Positions 6,839 to 16,221 of a stretch of 64,000 nt of DNA are shown here, in pieces; the first letter of the stretch is position 1, and every line of letters starts with the position of its first letter. Source of the stretch: Leptolyngbya sp. 'hensonii' (GTDB lineage Bacteria; Cyanobacteriota; Cyanobacteriia; GCF-001939115); NCBI RefSeq assembly GCF_001939115.1, contig NZ_MQTZ01000053.1:1-64000 (forward strand). The letters are read 5' to 3'. A program made the translations under genes and the position numbers. The notes beneath the pieces were generated by a model, which did not search any database, was not told where the DNA came from, and saw nothing but the letters and a program-made list of their open reading frames with translations.

Positions 6839-6937
6839 ATGAGTTATTTCAATTGGATTTGGCAGCATAGCCGATTCAAAACAACGGCAGCTCAACGAGC
6901 AGACTTGGCAACTAAGCCTTGGACTTGGCAAGATTGA
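6839..6937 (+). CDS. Possible 32-residue small protein
   Basis: ATG 6839 opens a frame of 32 codons beginning MSYFNWIWQHSRFKTTAAQR and ending KPWTWQD. It is rich in Trp and has no recognised homologue. There is no clear Shine-Dalgarno sequence, and it sits in mobile debris. It may be a real short protein or a gene tail. Confidence 0.2.
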   Translation: MSYFNWIWQHSRFKTTAAQRADLATKPWTWQD

Positions 6938-7067
6938 GTAACCTACCCAACAATAATTTGACGCACAACCGACTTATGTAGCATAGTCGCTATGTCCCGG
7001 CTTAAATCAGGAGCCAGAAGATCTCCCCTGGGGCTTGGTTAAAGAATTCTCAGATATAGAATGAAAC

Positions 7068-7093
7068 CAGGGATTTATCACCCCTGATTTTTT
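7068..7093 (+). terminator. Weak hairpin with T-run
   Basis: CAGGG (7068-7072) pairs with CCCTG (7082-7086) across a 9-base loop and is followed by ATTTTTT. The stem has only 5 pairs. It could end transcription from the island before the TPR gene at 7170. Confidence 0.35.
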
Positions 7094-7169
7094 AGCATTG
7101 CTAGAAAATCAATTAAGACATATAAAGATAGACCGATCGCACTTTCTAGCCATGGACAAGAGGGACCCG

Positions 7170-9488
7170 ATGAAACGCCGGAATCAAACCTTGCAGAGTC
7201 GTGCTGTTCTGGCTGCCCTGTTGTTGTCTGTTCCGGGCGGAGTGGTGAACGCTCAGGTGACAGGTCCAGATCAGATGCTGGCCCAGGTGAGTCAAGAGAC
7301 AAAGGTACCGACCCAGCGGGTCGATTGGACCCTAAATCAGATGCTGGTCCTGTTCAATCTTCTGCTGGGCGTGTTGGTCATCCTGCTAGCCGGGAGTGTG
7401 GGCACGGTCTGGTTTTTGCGGCGAGCAATTATTCGTGAACTGGCTGCCCGAGTCAAAGAACAGGTGAAGGAGATCGGTGAGTTGCAGGAGCAAGTAGCCC
7501 GGATTCGGGAGGATGCGGATGGGGTGCTCCGGGATGTGGAAGAGATTGTGGAGGGGGCTGAACAGGACGCGGAAGCCCTGCAACAGGAGATCAAGCAGGA
7601 ACGGGAGCATATCGCCCGTCTAGTATCTGAGTTGGGGCAGGTGAAGGGGCAAATCATCTCAGAAATGGAAACTCAGCTCAAAACGTCTAAGCCTGTCCTG
7701 GAAAAGCTGGAACTGGAGTTCATCGACCAATTGGCAGAGCTGAAAGCCAGCACCCAGGAACAGCAGAAGAAAATGGTCCATAAGCTGCTGGAGTCGGAAC
7801 AGGATTTTGCCACCCAATTGACAGGATTACAAGCTACCGCCCAAAGCCAACAAACGTCCCTACTGGAAAGCCTGGATCGGTTGAAGGCCGGTTTTGTAGT
7901 GCGATTGGATGAACTCCAACCCGCCGCCCTGGAACGACGAGATCAGGTGATTGAGAAGCTGGAGCGGGCCGAGCAGGACTTCAGGACTCTGCTATCTGAG
8001 TTGCAGACTCAGGTGCAGCGGCAGCAAGAACTGACTCTGGAAAACCTGGAGCAATTAAAGACAGACTTTACGCCTCAACTGGCTGAACTCCGATCGGCCG
8101 TGCAGCACAAGCAGGAGCGGGTTCTGCAAAAATTGGACCACTCCGAAGCAGAGTTTGCCGATCGCCTGCTGGCGTTACAAACCGAAATGCAGGACCAGCG
8201 GCAACAGGTTGCGGCCAGGTTAGAGCAGGGAGCAGTCGAATTCACCGAGCAACTAGCCGAGCTAAAGTCGGTTGTGCAGCGCCATAAGGACTCGATCCTG
8301 AATAGCCTGGACCGCATGAAGGAGAACTTCGCCCCCGATCTATCTGCCCTGGAACAGGAGAGCCACGATCGGGTGGCCCAGAAGCGGGATGCCGTTCTGG
8401 AAAAATTGACCCAGGGGGAACAGGAGTTTGCCGCCCAACTGGAGAAACTCCGAACCAGCACAGCAGGCCAGCAGCAGACTCTGCTGCAGAAGCTGGAGCA
8501 GTTAGATGCTGAGTTTGCTACCCACCTGGCTGAGTTACAAGGGGCTGCTCAGGCCCAGAAGGAGCAGATTTTGCAGCAACTGGCAACCGCGTCCCCAGTG
8601 TCAGAAGAATTTGTAGCTGAACTGCAACAGCAAGTGCAAATGCTGCTGGGACAAATTGACTTCCTGAAATCTGCCCATCCCCGGCTGTTTGTGACAGTAG
8701 ACAGTTACCTCACCCAGGGCAATAGCCTGCTCCTGGAAAACCGCTACCAGGAGGCGATCTCCCAGTATGATCAGGCGATCGATCTGCAACCGGAGAATCC
8801 GGCAATCTGGTATCAGCGGGGGCTGGCCCTCCAGAAACTGCAACAACATGCCAATGCCCTGCACTCCTTCGAAAGAGCCCTGAAATTCCAGCCCCAGGAA
8901 CCCAAGACCTGGCTGAGCCTGGGCCTGACCCTGGGTAAACTGCGCCGCTACGAGGAAGCCATCAAGGCTTACGATAAGGCACTGGAGTTGAAGCGAGACT
9001 ACGCAGAAGCCTGGGTGAATCGGGGGGTAGCTCTGGGTCTGTTGCAACGACATGAGGATGCCTTTGATTCTTTTGATAAGGCCGTTCAGTTCCACCCAGA
9101 AGATGCCACCGCCTGGTTCAATCGGGGGCTGGCCCTGGAAGAACTGGCCCGGTTTAAGGATGCCATCGAGTCCTTCGATGAAGTCCTGGACCTGAAGCCC
9201 GACTCCTTTAAAGCCTGGGAGAAACGGGGCAAAGCCCTGGTGCAGTTGGGGCGGGATCGGGAAGCGATCGCCAGCTTTGATAAAGCCCTGGAACTCCAAC
9301 CAGACCATGCAGGAGCTTTCTACGGTAAGGCCATCTGCTATGCCCTCCGCAACCAGGTTGACCCAGCCCTGGAAAGTCTGGAGCGGGCGATCAGCCTGGA
9401 TCAGGATTACCAGGAAACCGCTAGAACCGATCCGGCTTTTGAAGAACTGAGGGACGATCGGGCGTTTCGCCGTCTGATGGGTAAATAG
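7170..9488 (+). CDS. Secreted/membrane-anchored coiled-coil protein with C-terminal TPR domain
   Basis: The 772-residue protein has four parts. Residues 1-28 form a signal-like segment (MKRRNQ...GGVVNA). Residues 58-82 form a hydrophobic helix (LVLFNLLLGVLVILLAGSVG). Residues 88-510 form a long Glu/Gln/Leu-rich coiled coil built from imperfect repeats of about 45 residues (pattern LEKLE--EQDFATQLTELQ). Residues 520-765 carry about six TPR units with W-N-G-A-Y/F-A-P spacing (AWVNRGVALGLLQRHEDAFDSFDKA). ATG 7170 has AAGAGGG 5 bases upstream and starts at the signal segment, so it is preferred over starts at 7098 or 7152. The coiled coil plus TPR suggests a scaffold in or at the membrane. DUF2809 follows after one base. 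Confidence 0.75.
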   Translation: MKRRNQTLQSRAVLAALLLSVPGGVVNAQVTGPDQMLAQVSQETKVPTQRVDWTLNQMLVLFNLLLGVLVILLAGSVGTVWFLRRAIIRELAARVKEQVKEIGELQEQVARIREDADGVLRDVEEIVEGAEQDAEALQQEIKQEREHIARLVSELGQVKGQIISEMETQLKTSKPVLEKLELEFIDQLAELKASTQEQQKKMVHKLLESEQDFATQLTGLQATAQSQQTSLLESLDRLKAGFVVRLDELQPAALERRDQVIEKLERAEQDFRTLLSELQTQVQRQQELTLENLEQLKTDFTPQLAELRSAVQHKQERVLQKLDHSEAEFADRLLALQTEMQDQRQQVAARLEQGAVEFTEQLAELKSVVQRHKDSILNSLDRMKENFAPDLSALEQESHDRVAQKRDAVLEKLTQGEQEFAAQLEKLRTSTAGQQQTLLQKLEQLDAEFATHLAELQGAAQAQKEQILQQLATASPVSEEFVAELQQQVQMLLGQIDFLKSAHPRLFVTVDSYLTQGNSLLLENRYQEAISQYDQAIDLQPENPAIWYQRGLALQKLQQHANALHSFERALKFQPQEPKTWLSLGLTLGKLRRYEEAIKAYDKALELKRDYAEAWVNRGVALGLLQRHEDAFDSFDKAVQFHPEDATAWFNRGLALEELARFKDAIESFDEVLDLKPDSFKAWEKRGKALVQLGRDREAIASFDKALELQPDHAGAFYGKAICYALRNQVDPALESLERAISLDQDYQETARTDPAFEELRDDRAFRRLMGK

Positions 9489-9489
9489 C

Positions 9490-9879
9490 ATGGCTCCACC
9501 CTATCGCCTGTCCCTATGGGTCAGCCTGATCGTCATCATCCCGATCGGCTATGGTCTGCGGTTTTATGGTCCGGGTCCAGAGTGGCTGGATGACCTGTTG
9601 GGTGGGATTGCCTATGAGATGTTCTGGATCCTCCTGCTGCTGCTCCTGCTGCCGAAACGCTCCCCGGCCAGCATTGCGATCGGGGTTTGTCTGGTCACCT
9701 GTGCCATGGAAGTGCTCCAGCTCTGGCAAAACCCAGTCTTTAAATCCTTGCAGGCTACCTGGCTGGGTCGGGCGGTGCTGGGCAATACCTTCACCTGGAG
9801 CGATTTTCCCAATTATGTTCTGGGGAGTGGCTTAGGCTGGCTTTACGTGCGTTTCCTGCATCACCATCTGACAACATGA
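9490..9879 (+). CDS. DUF2809 family membrane protein
   Basis: The 129-residue integral membrane protein has four predicted helices. It shows the DUF2809 pattern: an RFYGPGPEWLDDLLGGIAYE loop, an ILLLLLLLPKRSP segment, and the conserved end with LGNTFTWSDFPNYVLGSGLG. Function of the family is unknown. The ATG lies one base after the stop of the TPR gene, so the two are very probably co-transcribed. Confidence 0.75.
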   Translation: MAPPYRLSLWVSLIVIIPIGYGLRFYGPGPEWLDDLLGGIAYEMFWILLLLLLLPKRSPASIAIGVCLVTCAMEVLQLWQNPVFKSLQATWLGRAVLGNTFTWSDFPNYVLGSGLGWLYVRFLHHHLTT

Positions 9880-9976
9880 CATTTTAATTTTGTAAAATCG
9901 GCCATGTCCCACCCGGAGTCATGCCAGAGTGGAAGTAAACGCGATCAACCCATCCCAGGAAAAGGAAAGGCACCCT

Positions 9977-10309
9977 ATGACTGCAGAAGATAAAGCGCGG
10001 GAACTGGCCGCAGAAGCACGGAAACACGCAGAACATCTGCGCGATATGGCCCTGGAACGGGCCGCAGAAGTGTTACATGCGGGTACGGATGGGTCTCTCC
10101 AAGAGAAGGCCCGGGAACTGGCGACCGAGGTGCGCAAACAGGCAGGCCATCTGCAAGAAAATGTGCTGGAGCGGGCCACAGAGGCCCTGAGCACAGCAGA
10201 CGAAACCCTCCAGGAAAAAGCCCGAGAACTGCTGGCCGAGGCCCGCAAACAAGCTGCCCATTTACAGGAAAATGTCTTCAAACGCGCCTCTGACGAACTC
10301 AAGGAATAG
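9977..10309 (+). CDS. LEA-like amphipathic helical repeat protein
   Basis: The 110-residue protein contains three tandem units of about 35 residues: (Q)EKARELA-EARKHA-HL followed by ENVLERATE. It has no Cys, no aromatic residues and many Ala, Glu, Lys and Arg residues. This is the composition of late-embryogenesis-abundant or apolipoprotein-like helices that protect membranes or proteins under drying. ATG 9977 has AAGGAAAGG 6 bases upstream, a better start than the in-frame position at 9929. It converges on rlmD with only a few bases between the two stop codons, leaving no room for a terminator. Confidence 0.65.
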   Translation: MTAEDKARELAAEARKHAEHLRDMALERAAEVLHAGTDGSLQEKARELATEVRKQAGHLQENVLERATEALSTADETLQEKARELLAEARKQAAHLQENVFKRASDELKE

Positions 10310-10311
10310 GG

Positions 10312-11682
10312 TCAGCCAGGGACTGGGGGGGATGACCTCAAAAAGGCTGCACATTCCACATGGGCAGTTTGCGGAAAGAAATCAGCCGGTTGAACCTTGG
10401 TCAATTGATAGAGGCCATCCTCACAGAGGATCTTTAAGTCACGGGCCAGGGTAGCCGGGTTACAACTGACATAGGCCAGACGAGACACAGGCCGGGACCG
10501 CAGCGCTTCCAGAACCGTCCGATCGCACCCTTTACGGGGTGGGTCCAGCAACACCACATCAGGGGTGCTGCCCAGGGCAGGCAACAGATCTTCGACCGGG
10601 CCCAAATGAAATTCCGCGTTAGTAATCTGATTCAGGGCCGCATTCGATCGGGCCAGGGCCACCGAGTTCAGTTGCTCCTCCAGGCCAATCACCTGCTGCA
10701 CCTGGCGGGCCAGGGGTAAGGATAGGGTGCCAATCCCACAGTAGGCATCCACCAGGGTTTCCTGTCCCTGCAATTGCAATTCTGCCTGGATCACCTGCAG
10801 AAGCGCCTCTGCTGTTTCTGTATTCACCTGGAAGAAAGTGGTTGGCTGAATGTGAAAGGTCAGTCCCGCAAATTCCTCCGCCAGATAGGACCGACCGGCC
10901 AGACAGCGGGTCTCCTCTCCAAAGATGGCATTAGTCCGATCGCCATTCCAGTTGAGGCAAACTCCCACCAGGCCAGGATAGCGTTCCAACCAGGCCTGGG
11001 CCTGCTCCTCTGCTCCCACCAGGGACCAATCCTTCACCACTAGGGTCAGCAACAGCTCACCCGTGCGCCGTCCAACCCGCAGGGAGAGATGGCGGACGCG
11101 CCCCCGATGGTGTTGCTCACTATAAATCGCCCAGCCCCGCTGCTGAATATCTTGCTTCACCTCAGCCAGCAGTGGATTCAATCGCTGATCCTGAATCGGA
11201 CATTGGTTCAGATTGATCAGATGGTGACTCCCTTTCTGATAGTAGCCCGCCTGGACCTGCCCCTGGACCGATCGACTGAGGGGAAAGGTGGCCTTGTTCC
11301 GATACCCCAGGGCATCACCAGCCCTCAACGTCGGCTCTACAGGGGGTTCAACCAGCCCCCCAATCCGTTGCAGCGCCTGCACCACCAGATTCCGCTTCGC
11401 ATCCAGTTGATAGTCATATCGAATGTGCTGCCACTGACACCCCCCACATTTATCCGCCACAATACAGGCCGGACGAATCCGATGTGGAGATGCCTGCAAC
11501 AGTTGCTGCACTTTGCCATGGGCATACTGGGGCTTGACCCGTACCAGACGCACCTCAACCCGATCCCCCGGCACTGTATCCGGGACAAACACCACCTGCT
11601 GTTCTACCCGACCGACCCCATCCCCACTGTCTGTCAAATCTGTAACGTCTATTTCCACTCGCTGGCCCTGTTGCCAATTCAT
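10312..11682 (-). CDS. rlmD: 23S rRNA (uracil-5)-methyltransferase, RlmD/RumA family
   Basis: The 456-residue SAM-dependent enzyme methylates a uridine of 23S rRNA (U1939 in E. coli numbering). An N-terminal TRAM domain (GQRVEIDVTDLTDSGDGVGR) is followed by four Cys that bind a [4Fe-4S] cluster (C73, C79, C82 in CIVADKCGGCQW and C161 in NQCPIQ). The SAM site is VDAYCGIGTLSLPLA and the catalytic block is SCNPATLARDL near residue 414. All of these are intact. TrmFO or TrmA alternatives are excluded by the TRAM plus Fe-S layout; assignment to RlmD rather than RlmCD is less certain. Confidence 0.8.
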   Translation of the reverse strand: MNWQQGQRVEIDVTDLTDSGDGVGRVEQQVVFVPDTVPGDRVEVRLVRVKPQYAHGKVQQLLQASPHRIRPACIVADKCGGCQWQHIRYDYQLDAKRNLVVQALQRIGGLVEPPVEPTLRAGDALGYRNKATFPLSRSVQGQVQAGYYQKGSHHLINLNQCPIQDQRLNPLLAEVKQDIQQRGWAIYSEQHHRGRVRHLSLRVGRRTGELLLTLVVKDWSLVGAEEQAQAWLERYPGLVGVCLNWNGDRTNAIFGEETRCLAGRSYLAEEFAGLTFHIQPTTFFQVNTETAEALLQVIQAELQLQGQETLVDAYCGIGTLSLPLARQVQQVIGLEEQLNSVALARSNAALNQITNAEFHLGPVEDLLPALGSTPDVVLLDPPRKGCDRTVLEALRSRPVSRLAYVSCNPATLARDLKILCEDGLYQLTKVQPADFFPQTAHVECAAFLRSSPPVPG

Positions 11683-11927
11683 ACCTTAAGGTTCCTTAAT
11701 ATTTCTTCTCATAAAGGTTGTCGGTCATCTGGAATAGGGAATCAGACCCTGATCATCACGCAGGACTTACTACCATTGCCCCTTAGCTACGATTAACCAC
11801 CAACGGCCCATGCGGATCGACGATTGTTCATTCTCTATTGCCTATAACCTATCGCCTATCGCCTCTTTTCTTATGTTGCACTGACTCGCTAAACTACATA
11901 GTGATATCCTGAGAAACCCCAATAATT

Positions 11928-12413
11928 ATGAGTGTAGTTAGTCAAGTTATTCTGAACGCCGACGACGAACTTCGCTACCCCAGCAGCGGTGAACTGGAAA
12001 GCATCAGAAAGTTTCTCCTGACCGGCGAACAGCGGACCCGCATTGCAGCCACCCTGGCAGAGAACGAAAAGAAAATCGTTCAGGAAGCCAGCAAGCAACT
12101 CTGGCAAAAACGTCCCGACTTTATTTCTCCTGGTGGCAACGCCTATGGGGATAAGCAACGGGCTCTCTGCCTGCGGGATTACGGCTGGTATCTGCGTTTG
12201 ATCACCTATGGTGTGCTGGCTGGGGACAAATCACCGATCGAGAGCATTGGCTTAATTGGTGTGAGAGAAATGTACAACTCCCTGGGTGTCCCCGTACCTG
12301 GTATGGTTGAGTCTGTTCGTTGTCTGAAGCGAGCAGCTCTGGCCCTGCTGACCGATGAAGATGCAGCAGAAGCAGAACCCTACTTCGATTACATTATCCA
12401 GGCCATGTCCTGA
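11928..12413 (+). CDS. apcD: Allophycocyanin-B alpha subunit
   Basis: This 161-residue phycobiliprotein is a terminal emitter of the phycobilisome core that passes energy to photosystem I or II chlorophyll. The sequence matches ApcD closely, not Apc[21 protein letters not shown] at the start, [19 protein letters not shown], then the chromophore-attachment Cys in [13 protein letters not shown] (about residue 83), and [19 protein letters not shown]. It stands alone, as apcD does in most cyanobacteria, away from apcABC. The upstream 245 bases contain short repeats of CCTATCGCCTAT but no promoter I can name. Confidence 0.92.
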   Translation: MSVVSQVILNADDELRYPSSGELESIRKFLLTGEQRTRIAATLAENEKKIVQEASKQLWQKRPDFISPGGNAYGDKQRALCLRDYGWYLRLITYGVLAGDKSPIESIGLIGVREMYNSLGVPVPGMVESVRCLKRAALALLTDEDAAEAEPYFDYIIQAMS

Positions 12414-12635
12414 TCGGGTTGATTACCATCATCCGTTCAACGTCGCTTAATAATCCATTTTCAAATATCTTGAGTTTCCCCACATTTAGTGGAGCTTATG
12501 GCATCGTTAGGGTCAGGGCTTCAGTAGAAGTGGGGAAATTTATTTTCCCAGGTTCGAATCAAAAAGGCAGAGGCGTTGTCTGCAACCCCTGTACAGGTAG
12601 GATGGGTCGCGAGCAAAATCTAAATGGGTGTAGGT

Positions 12636-13238
12636 ATGCGTTTGGGCAAAGTCGTCAAATCTAATTCCCACTGTGATTATGTGGTACAGGTCTATGATCG
12701 CCAGGAGGTAGACCATCCCCCAGGGGCTGATGATTATGGTTTTGGCAGCTTCGTGAAGCTAAACACGGAAGAGCGTCACTGGGCAGTGGGGATCATCTAC
12801 AACTCTCAGCTTTTCAATCCAATGTTTTTGAACACAGGCCCTCGCCTGTCCAGTGAGCCTGATCCCCTGTTCAGTCCTGATCTGATTAGCGAAACTCGCA
12901 CCCTCCTGGGCACGGTGTTGGTGGGCACCCTGGAGCAACAAAACGGCAAGCCCTACGGTCAACAGGGCATTCCCCGCATTGTCGTTCCCGTGAACACCCG
13001 GGTGGATACCATGACCACAGAGGAAATTTATCGCTTCCATCTGAGTCCAGGCGATCGCCCCCAATTCTGTTATTACAGCCATCTCTTACGCTGTGGGGGT
13101 ACCTTTGCCAATGATTTAACCCGTCAGGTGCTCCAGGAATTGATTGACAGCACCCTGTTTAGTGGTCCCGATCAGCGGGCCCTGGAGATGCTATGCAAGG
13201 AGCTGTCCTGGAAACAGACGATGGCAGCCATGCGGTAA
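12636..13238 (+). CDS. Conserved cyanobacterial protein with HAS-barrel-like N-terminus
   Basis: This 200-residue protein is found across cyanobacteria. It opens MRLGKVVKSNSHCDYVVQVY and contains DYGFGSFVKL, RHWAVGIIYNSQLFNPMFLN and the tail with ALEMLCKELSWKQTMAAMR. The first 100 residues resemble the HAS-barrel domain found at the front of HerA-type ATPases. ATG 12636 fits homologues; an in-frame ATG lies four codons earlier. The gene ends 21 bases before rarA, so they probably form an operon. This suggests a link to DNA-related work, but no function is known. Confidence 0.7.
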   Translation: MRLGKVVKSNSHCDYVVQVYDRQEVDHPPGADDYGFGSFVKLNTEERHWAVGIIYNSQLFNPMFLNTGPRLSSEPDPLFSPDLISETRTLLGTVLVGTLEQQNGKPYGQQGIPRIVVPVNTRVDTMTTEEIYRFHLSPGDRPQFCYYSHLLRCGGTFANDLTRQVLQELIDSTLFSGPDQRALEMLCKELSWKQTMAAMR

Positions 13239-13258
13239 TTCACCTCAGGGAAAAGGCC

Positions 13259-15463
13259 ATGCATCAAAATTCGCCAGAATGGTCAGCAGCCCCCCTGGCT
13301 GACCGCATGCGACCCCGATCGCTGGATGAATTCGTGGGCCAGGATGCCATCATTGGGCCGGGACGACTCCTGAGACGGGCGATCCAGGCGGATCAACTCT
13401 CCTCCGTCATCTTCTCCGGTCCGCCGGGTACCGGCAAAACCACCCTGGCCCGGATTATCGCCAATACCACCCGCGCCCACTTTATCGCCATCAATGCTGT
13501 GCTGGCTGGCGTCAAGGATATTCGAGAGGCGATCGACACCGCCCAGCAACAACGGCAACAGCAACAGCGCCGCACCCTGCTGTTTATTGATGAAGTTCAC
13601 CGCTTCAATAAAGCTCAACAGGATGCCCTACTGCCCTGGGTGGAAAATGGCACAGTGGTGCTAATTGGGGCCACGACCGAAAATCCATACTTTGAGGTGA
13701 ATAAGGCCCTAGTCAGTCGATCGCGAGTGTTCCAGCTCCGGTCCCTGGACAATCAGGATTTGCGCCGGATTGTGGCCCAGGCACTCAGGGATCCAGACCG
13801 GGGCTATGGCCGACTTGCCATCCAGATGGAACCGGAGGCCCTGAGCCATCTGGTCAATGTGGCCAATGGGGACGCCAGGGCCTTGCTAAACGCTCTGGAA
13901 CTGGCGGTTGAGACCACGCCCCCCGCAGCAGATGGCACCATCCCGATCACCCTGGCGGTGGCCGAAGACTCGATTCAGCAACGGGCTGTTCTCTACGACA
14001 AAGAGGGAGATGCCCACTTTGATACCATCAGTGCGTTCATCAAAAGCCTGCGGGGATCGGATCCAGATGCCGCTCTGTACTGGCTGGCCCGCATGGTCTA
14101 CGCTGGGGAAGATCCCCGCTTCATCTTCCGCCGCATGCTGATCCTGGCCGGGGAAGATGTGGGTCTGGCCGATCCCCAGGCAATCGTAGTGGTGAATGCC
14201 TGTGCCACTGCCTTCGATCGGGTTGGCTTGCCCGAAGGTCGCTATCCCCTGGCGCAGGCTGCCCTCTACCTGGCCACGGCTCCCAAATCTAACAGTGTTA
14301 TGGGCTTCTTCGATGCCCTGGCCACTATTGAGCGGGAGCGGGAAACCGAGGTCCCGCATCACCTCAAGGATGCCAGTCGGGATCAGCACAGCTTGGGTCA
14401 TGGGGCAGGCTATCTCTACCCCCATGCCTATCGGGATCACTGGGTGGCCCAACAATATCTGCCTGCCAGTCTGCAGGGTCAGGTATTTTACCAGCCCTCC
14501 GATCAGGGGTATGAAAGCCAGATTCAGGTCCAGGTAGCTCGACAACGGGAAGCCCAACTGGCCGCCCTGGTTGAGGGCATCGGGTCAACCCTCCCGGAAG
14601 GGTTAACCTTCGGTCCCAGCGATCGCAGCCGTGATCGCTGGCTGCAACGGACCCTCAGCCAAACGGGAGCGCAGTTGGCCCAAGTCCGCGATCGGCTATT
14701 TGCCCTGGCCCACCTGCAACGCCACCATCTTGTTCTAGACCTGAATGCTGGTAGCGGTTTACTGACCTGGGAGGCCGTCCGCCAGGTGCCCGAAGGGGGG
14801 GTTTATGCCTGTGTCCGATCGACCACCGATGCCGTTGCCCTCACCCAACAGGCCCAATCCCTCCCAGAGCTACAACGGCCCATGATTCTGGAGACAACCC
14901 TGGCTCAACTGCCAGAGACCCTGGACCGGCAGGCCCCAGGGGTGCGCTGCGATCGCTGCGTGGGTCGGAACGTCCTCCTCCACGAAGCAGATAAAGCTCA
15001 GGCTATCCTAGTGTTGGCTAAGCTGCTCCATCCTGGAGCGACGATCGTCCTAGCCGAATCCATCCCCCGGCAGGCCCAACGTCTGTATGCCCTAGTCGAT
15101 CGGGCCTCGCTCAAGCAGCAGCTCTACGATCGTTGGGTAGCAGCGGAAGAAACCATCTATGCAGATGCCACCGATCCCATGGTGAACTGGACTCCAGCAG
15201 ACCTGCAAATTGCTTTTGCCACTGCCGGTCTCAAGGCTGAAATTGCCTGTGAGCCTATCCTCACAGATACCCGGATGAGCGACAGCCTCTTCGATCGCTG
15301 GTTCAAGCAAACTGGCGATCGGCCCAGCTACGCCACTCGCCTATCCCAGTCCCTGAAACCATCCGAAATCAAGCAGATCCGAGATCTCATGCACCAGCAA
15401 CTGTGTGATCGGATCATCCCCTGGGCCAGCACGATCGCCCTGATCAAAGCCACCGCCCTGTAA
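13259..15463 (+). CDS. rarA: RarA/MgsA-type AAA+ ATPase fused to a methyltransferase-like domain
   Basis: The 734-residue protein begins as a replication-fork AAA+ ATPase of the RarA (MgsA, WRNIP1) family. Walker A is GPPGTGKT (54-61), Walker B is [10 protein letters not shown] (about 107-116), and the sensor block is [13 protein letters not shown]. The family's C-terminal tetramerisation part follows to about residue 430 ([19 protein letters not shown]). The last 250-300 residues are extra: [16 protein letters not shown] near residue 492 resembles a SAM-binding motif I, and the remainder has Rossmann-like spacing. E. coli RarA ends at about 447 residues. ATG 13259 is preferred over the upstream in-frame ATG 13193, which lies inside the preceding gene. 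Confidence 0.8.
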   Translation: MHQNSPEWSAAPLADRMRPRSLDEFVGQDAIIGPGRLLRRAIQADQLSSVIFSGPPGTGKTTLARIIANTTRAHFIAINAVLAGVKDIREAIDTAQQQRQQQQRRTLLFIDEVHRFNKAQQDALLPWVENGTVVLIGATTENPYFEVNKALVSRSRVFQLRSLDNQDLRRIVAQALRDPDRGYGRLAIQMEPEALSHLVNVANGDARALLNALELAVETTPPAADGTIPITLAVAEDSIQQRAVLYDKEGDAHFDTISAFIKSLRGSDPDAALYWLARMVYAGEDPRFIFRRMLILAGEDVGLADPQAIVVVNACATAFDRVGLPEGRYPLAQAALYLATAPKSNSVMGFFDALATIERERETEVPHHLKDASRDQHSLGHGAGYLYPHAYRDHWVAQQYLPASLQGQVFYQPSDQGYESQIQVQVARQREAQLAALVEGIGSTLPEGLTFGPSDRSRDRWLQRTLSQTGAQLAQVRDRLFALAHLQRHHLVLDLNAGSGLLTWEAVRQVPEGGVYACVRSTTDAVALTQQAQSLPELQRPMILETTLAQLPETLDRQAPGVRCDRCVGRNVLLHEADKAQAILVLAKLLHPGATIVLAESIPRQAQRLYALVDRASLKQQLYDRWVAAEETIYADATDPMVNWTPADLQIAFATAGLKAEIACEPILTDTRMSDSLFDRWFKQTGDRPSYATRLSQSLKPSEIKQIRDLMHQQLCDRIIPWASTIALIKATAL

Positions 15464-15518
15464 AAACACGATCAATCGTGTCTCGATCCGAGCCTTGATT
15501 CAGAACCTCCCCCAGCCC

Positions 15519-16049
15519 TTAATTACTCAATGACAGGAAGAAGACCTCTACCGTAAACGGCAGCTTCACCTTCCCATCTAGAGCAAAGGGAACCCGCATA
15601 AAGGTTTGGTACTCTGTTTGAGGCTGGCTCAAAACATTCTGTCCGTAAGTACTGATCGCCCCACAGGTTCCCGGTTTCGTAGCCAGGGGTACAAACGAGA
15701 TCGGAGTGGTAGCCAGTTGATACTGCTCATTCCCAGTCAACACATCCCGGGGCAACTGGACACTGACCAGGGCACAGCGATCGCCCAGCGAGGCCGATTT
15801 CACATTCAACTGAATCCCGTCGTCTTTACGGGATAAGTTCAGCGTTACTGAGGCAGAACTTTGTTGATCCGGAATAGTCAGTGAGGACGTTGCACCGGGA
15901 TAGAGAATGGTTTCTCGCCGGGGAAGAATTAAATTCGCTGACGGATTGACCAGGGTGGAGGATTGAGACTGGGCAATCGAAATGGGGCCGAGCAACCCTG
16001 CCATAGCCAGAGTTAATATACTGAAAAAGGCTCCAGGAGCACTCTTCAT
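15519..16049 (-). CDS. Secreted protein of unknown function
   Basis: The 176-residue protein has a signal peptide (MKSAPGAFFSILTLAMAGLL) with likely cleavage near IAQSQS. The mature part is beta-rich and has two Cys (DRCALVS and GTCGAIS) that could form a disulfide. It contains LPRRETILYPGATSSLTIPDQ, a pattern that looks like a small periplasmic beta-sandwich. I do not recognise the family. ATG 16049 is preferred over ATG 16058 because the AGGG site has a normal distance only from the second. Confidence 0.55.
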   Translation of the reverse strand: MKSAPGAFFSILTLAMAGLLGPISIAQSQSSTLVNPSANLILPRRETILYPGATSSLTIPDQQSSASVTLNLSRKDDGIQLNVKSASLGDRCALVSVQLPRDVLTGNEQYQLATTPISFVPLATKPGTCGAISTYGQNVLSQPQTEYQTFMRVPFALDGKVKLPFTVEVFFLSLSN

Positions 16050-16154
16050 TCTATGCATTCCCTACCATTAAAACTGAATGTCCCCATTCATCTTACACAC
16101 ATTATTTTTCATCAAGATAGGTCGATCGGGTGATTCAGAGATCGCGCTTTCATT

Positions 16155-16186
16155 AAAAAATAAGAGCAGGTTCTCAAACCTGCTCT
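16155..16186 (-). terminator. Strong intrinsic terminator of sigA
   Basis: AGAGCAGGTT (16163-16172) and AACCTGCTCT (16177-16186) form a perfect 10-bp stem with a 4-base loop. On the minus strand it is followed by TTATTTTTT (to 16155). It lies about 35 bases past the sigA stop and is oriented to end sigA transcription. Confidence 0.85.
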
Positions 16187-16221
16187 GTGGCAAAAACAAA
16201 CTTTTAGGCTTTATCCAGAAC

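Noticed and set aside
8601-9491. 296-codon open frame on the minus strand inside the TPR gene
   Set aside because: It is antisense to a clear coding region, arises from the GC-rich repeat codon pattern, has no ribosome site and shows no domain.
11089-11796. 235-codon plus-strand frame across rlmD and its upstream region
   Set aside because: Antisense to rlmD for most of its length; no motif and no initiation signal.
12530-12575. T-loop-like GGTTCGAATC after apcD, suggesting a tRNA
   Set aside because: The bases on either side do not pair as a T-stem and no acceptor or anticodon arm can be drawn; it is not a tRNA.
13886-14557. 223-codon minus-strand frame opposite rarA
   Set aside because: It mirrors a conserved AAA+ gene; composition (Gly/Ile/Gln-rich) is that of an antisense shadow.
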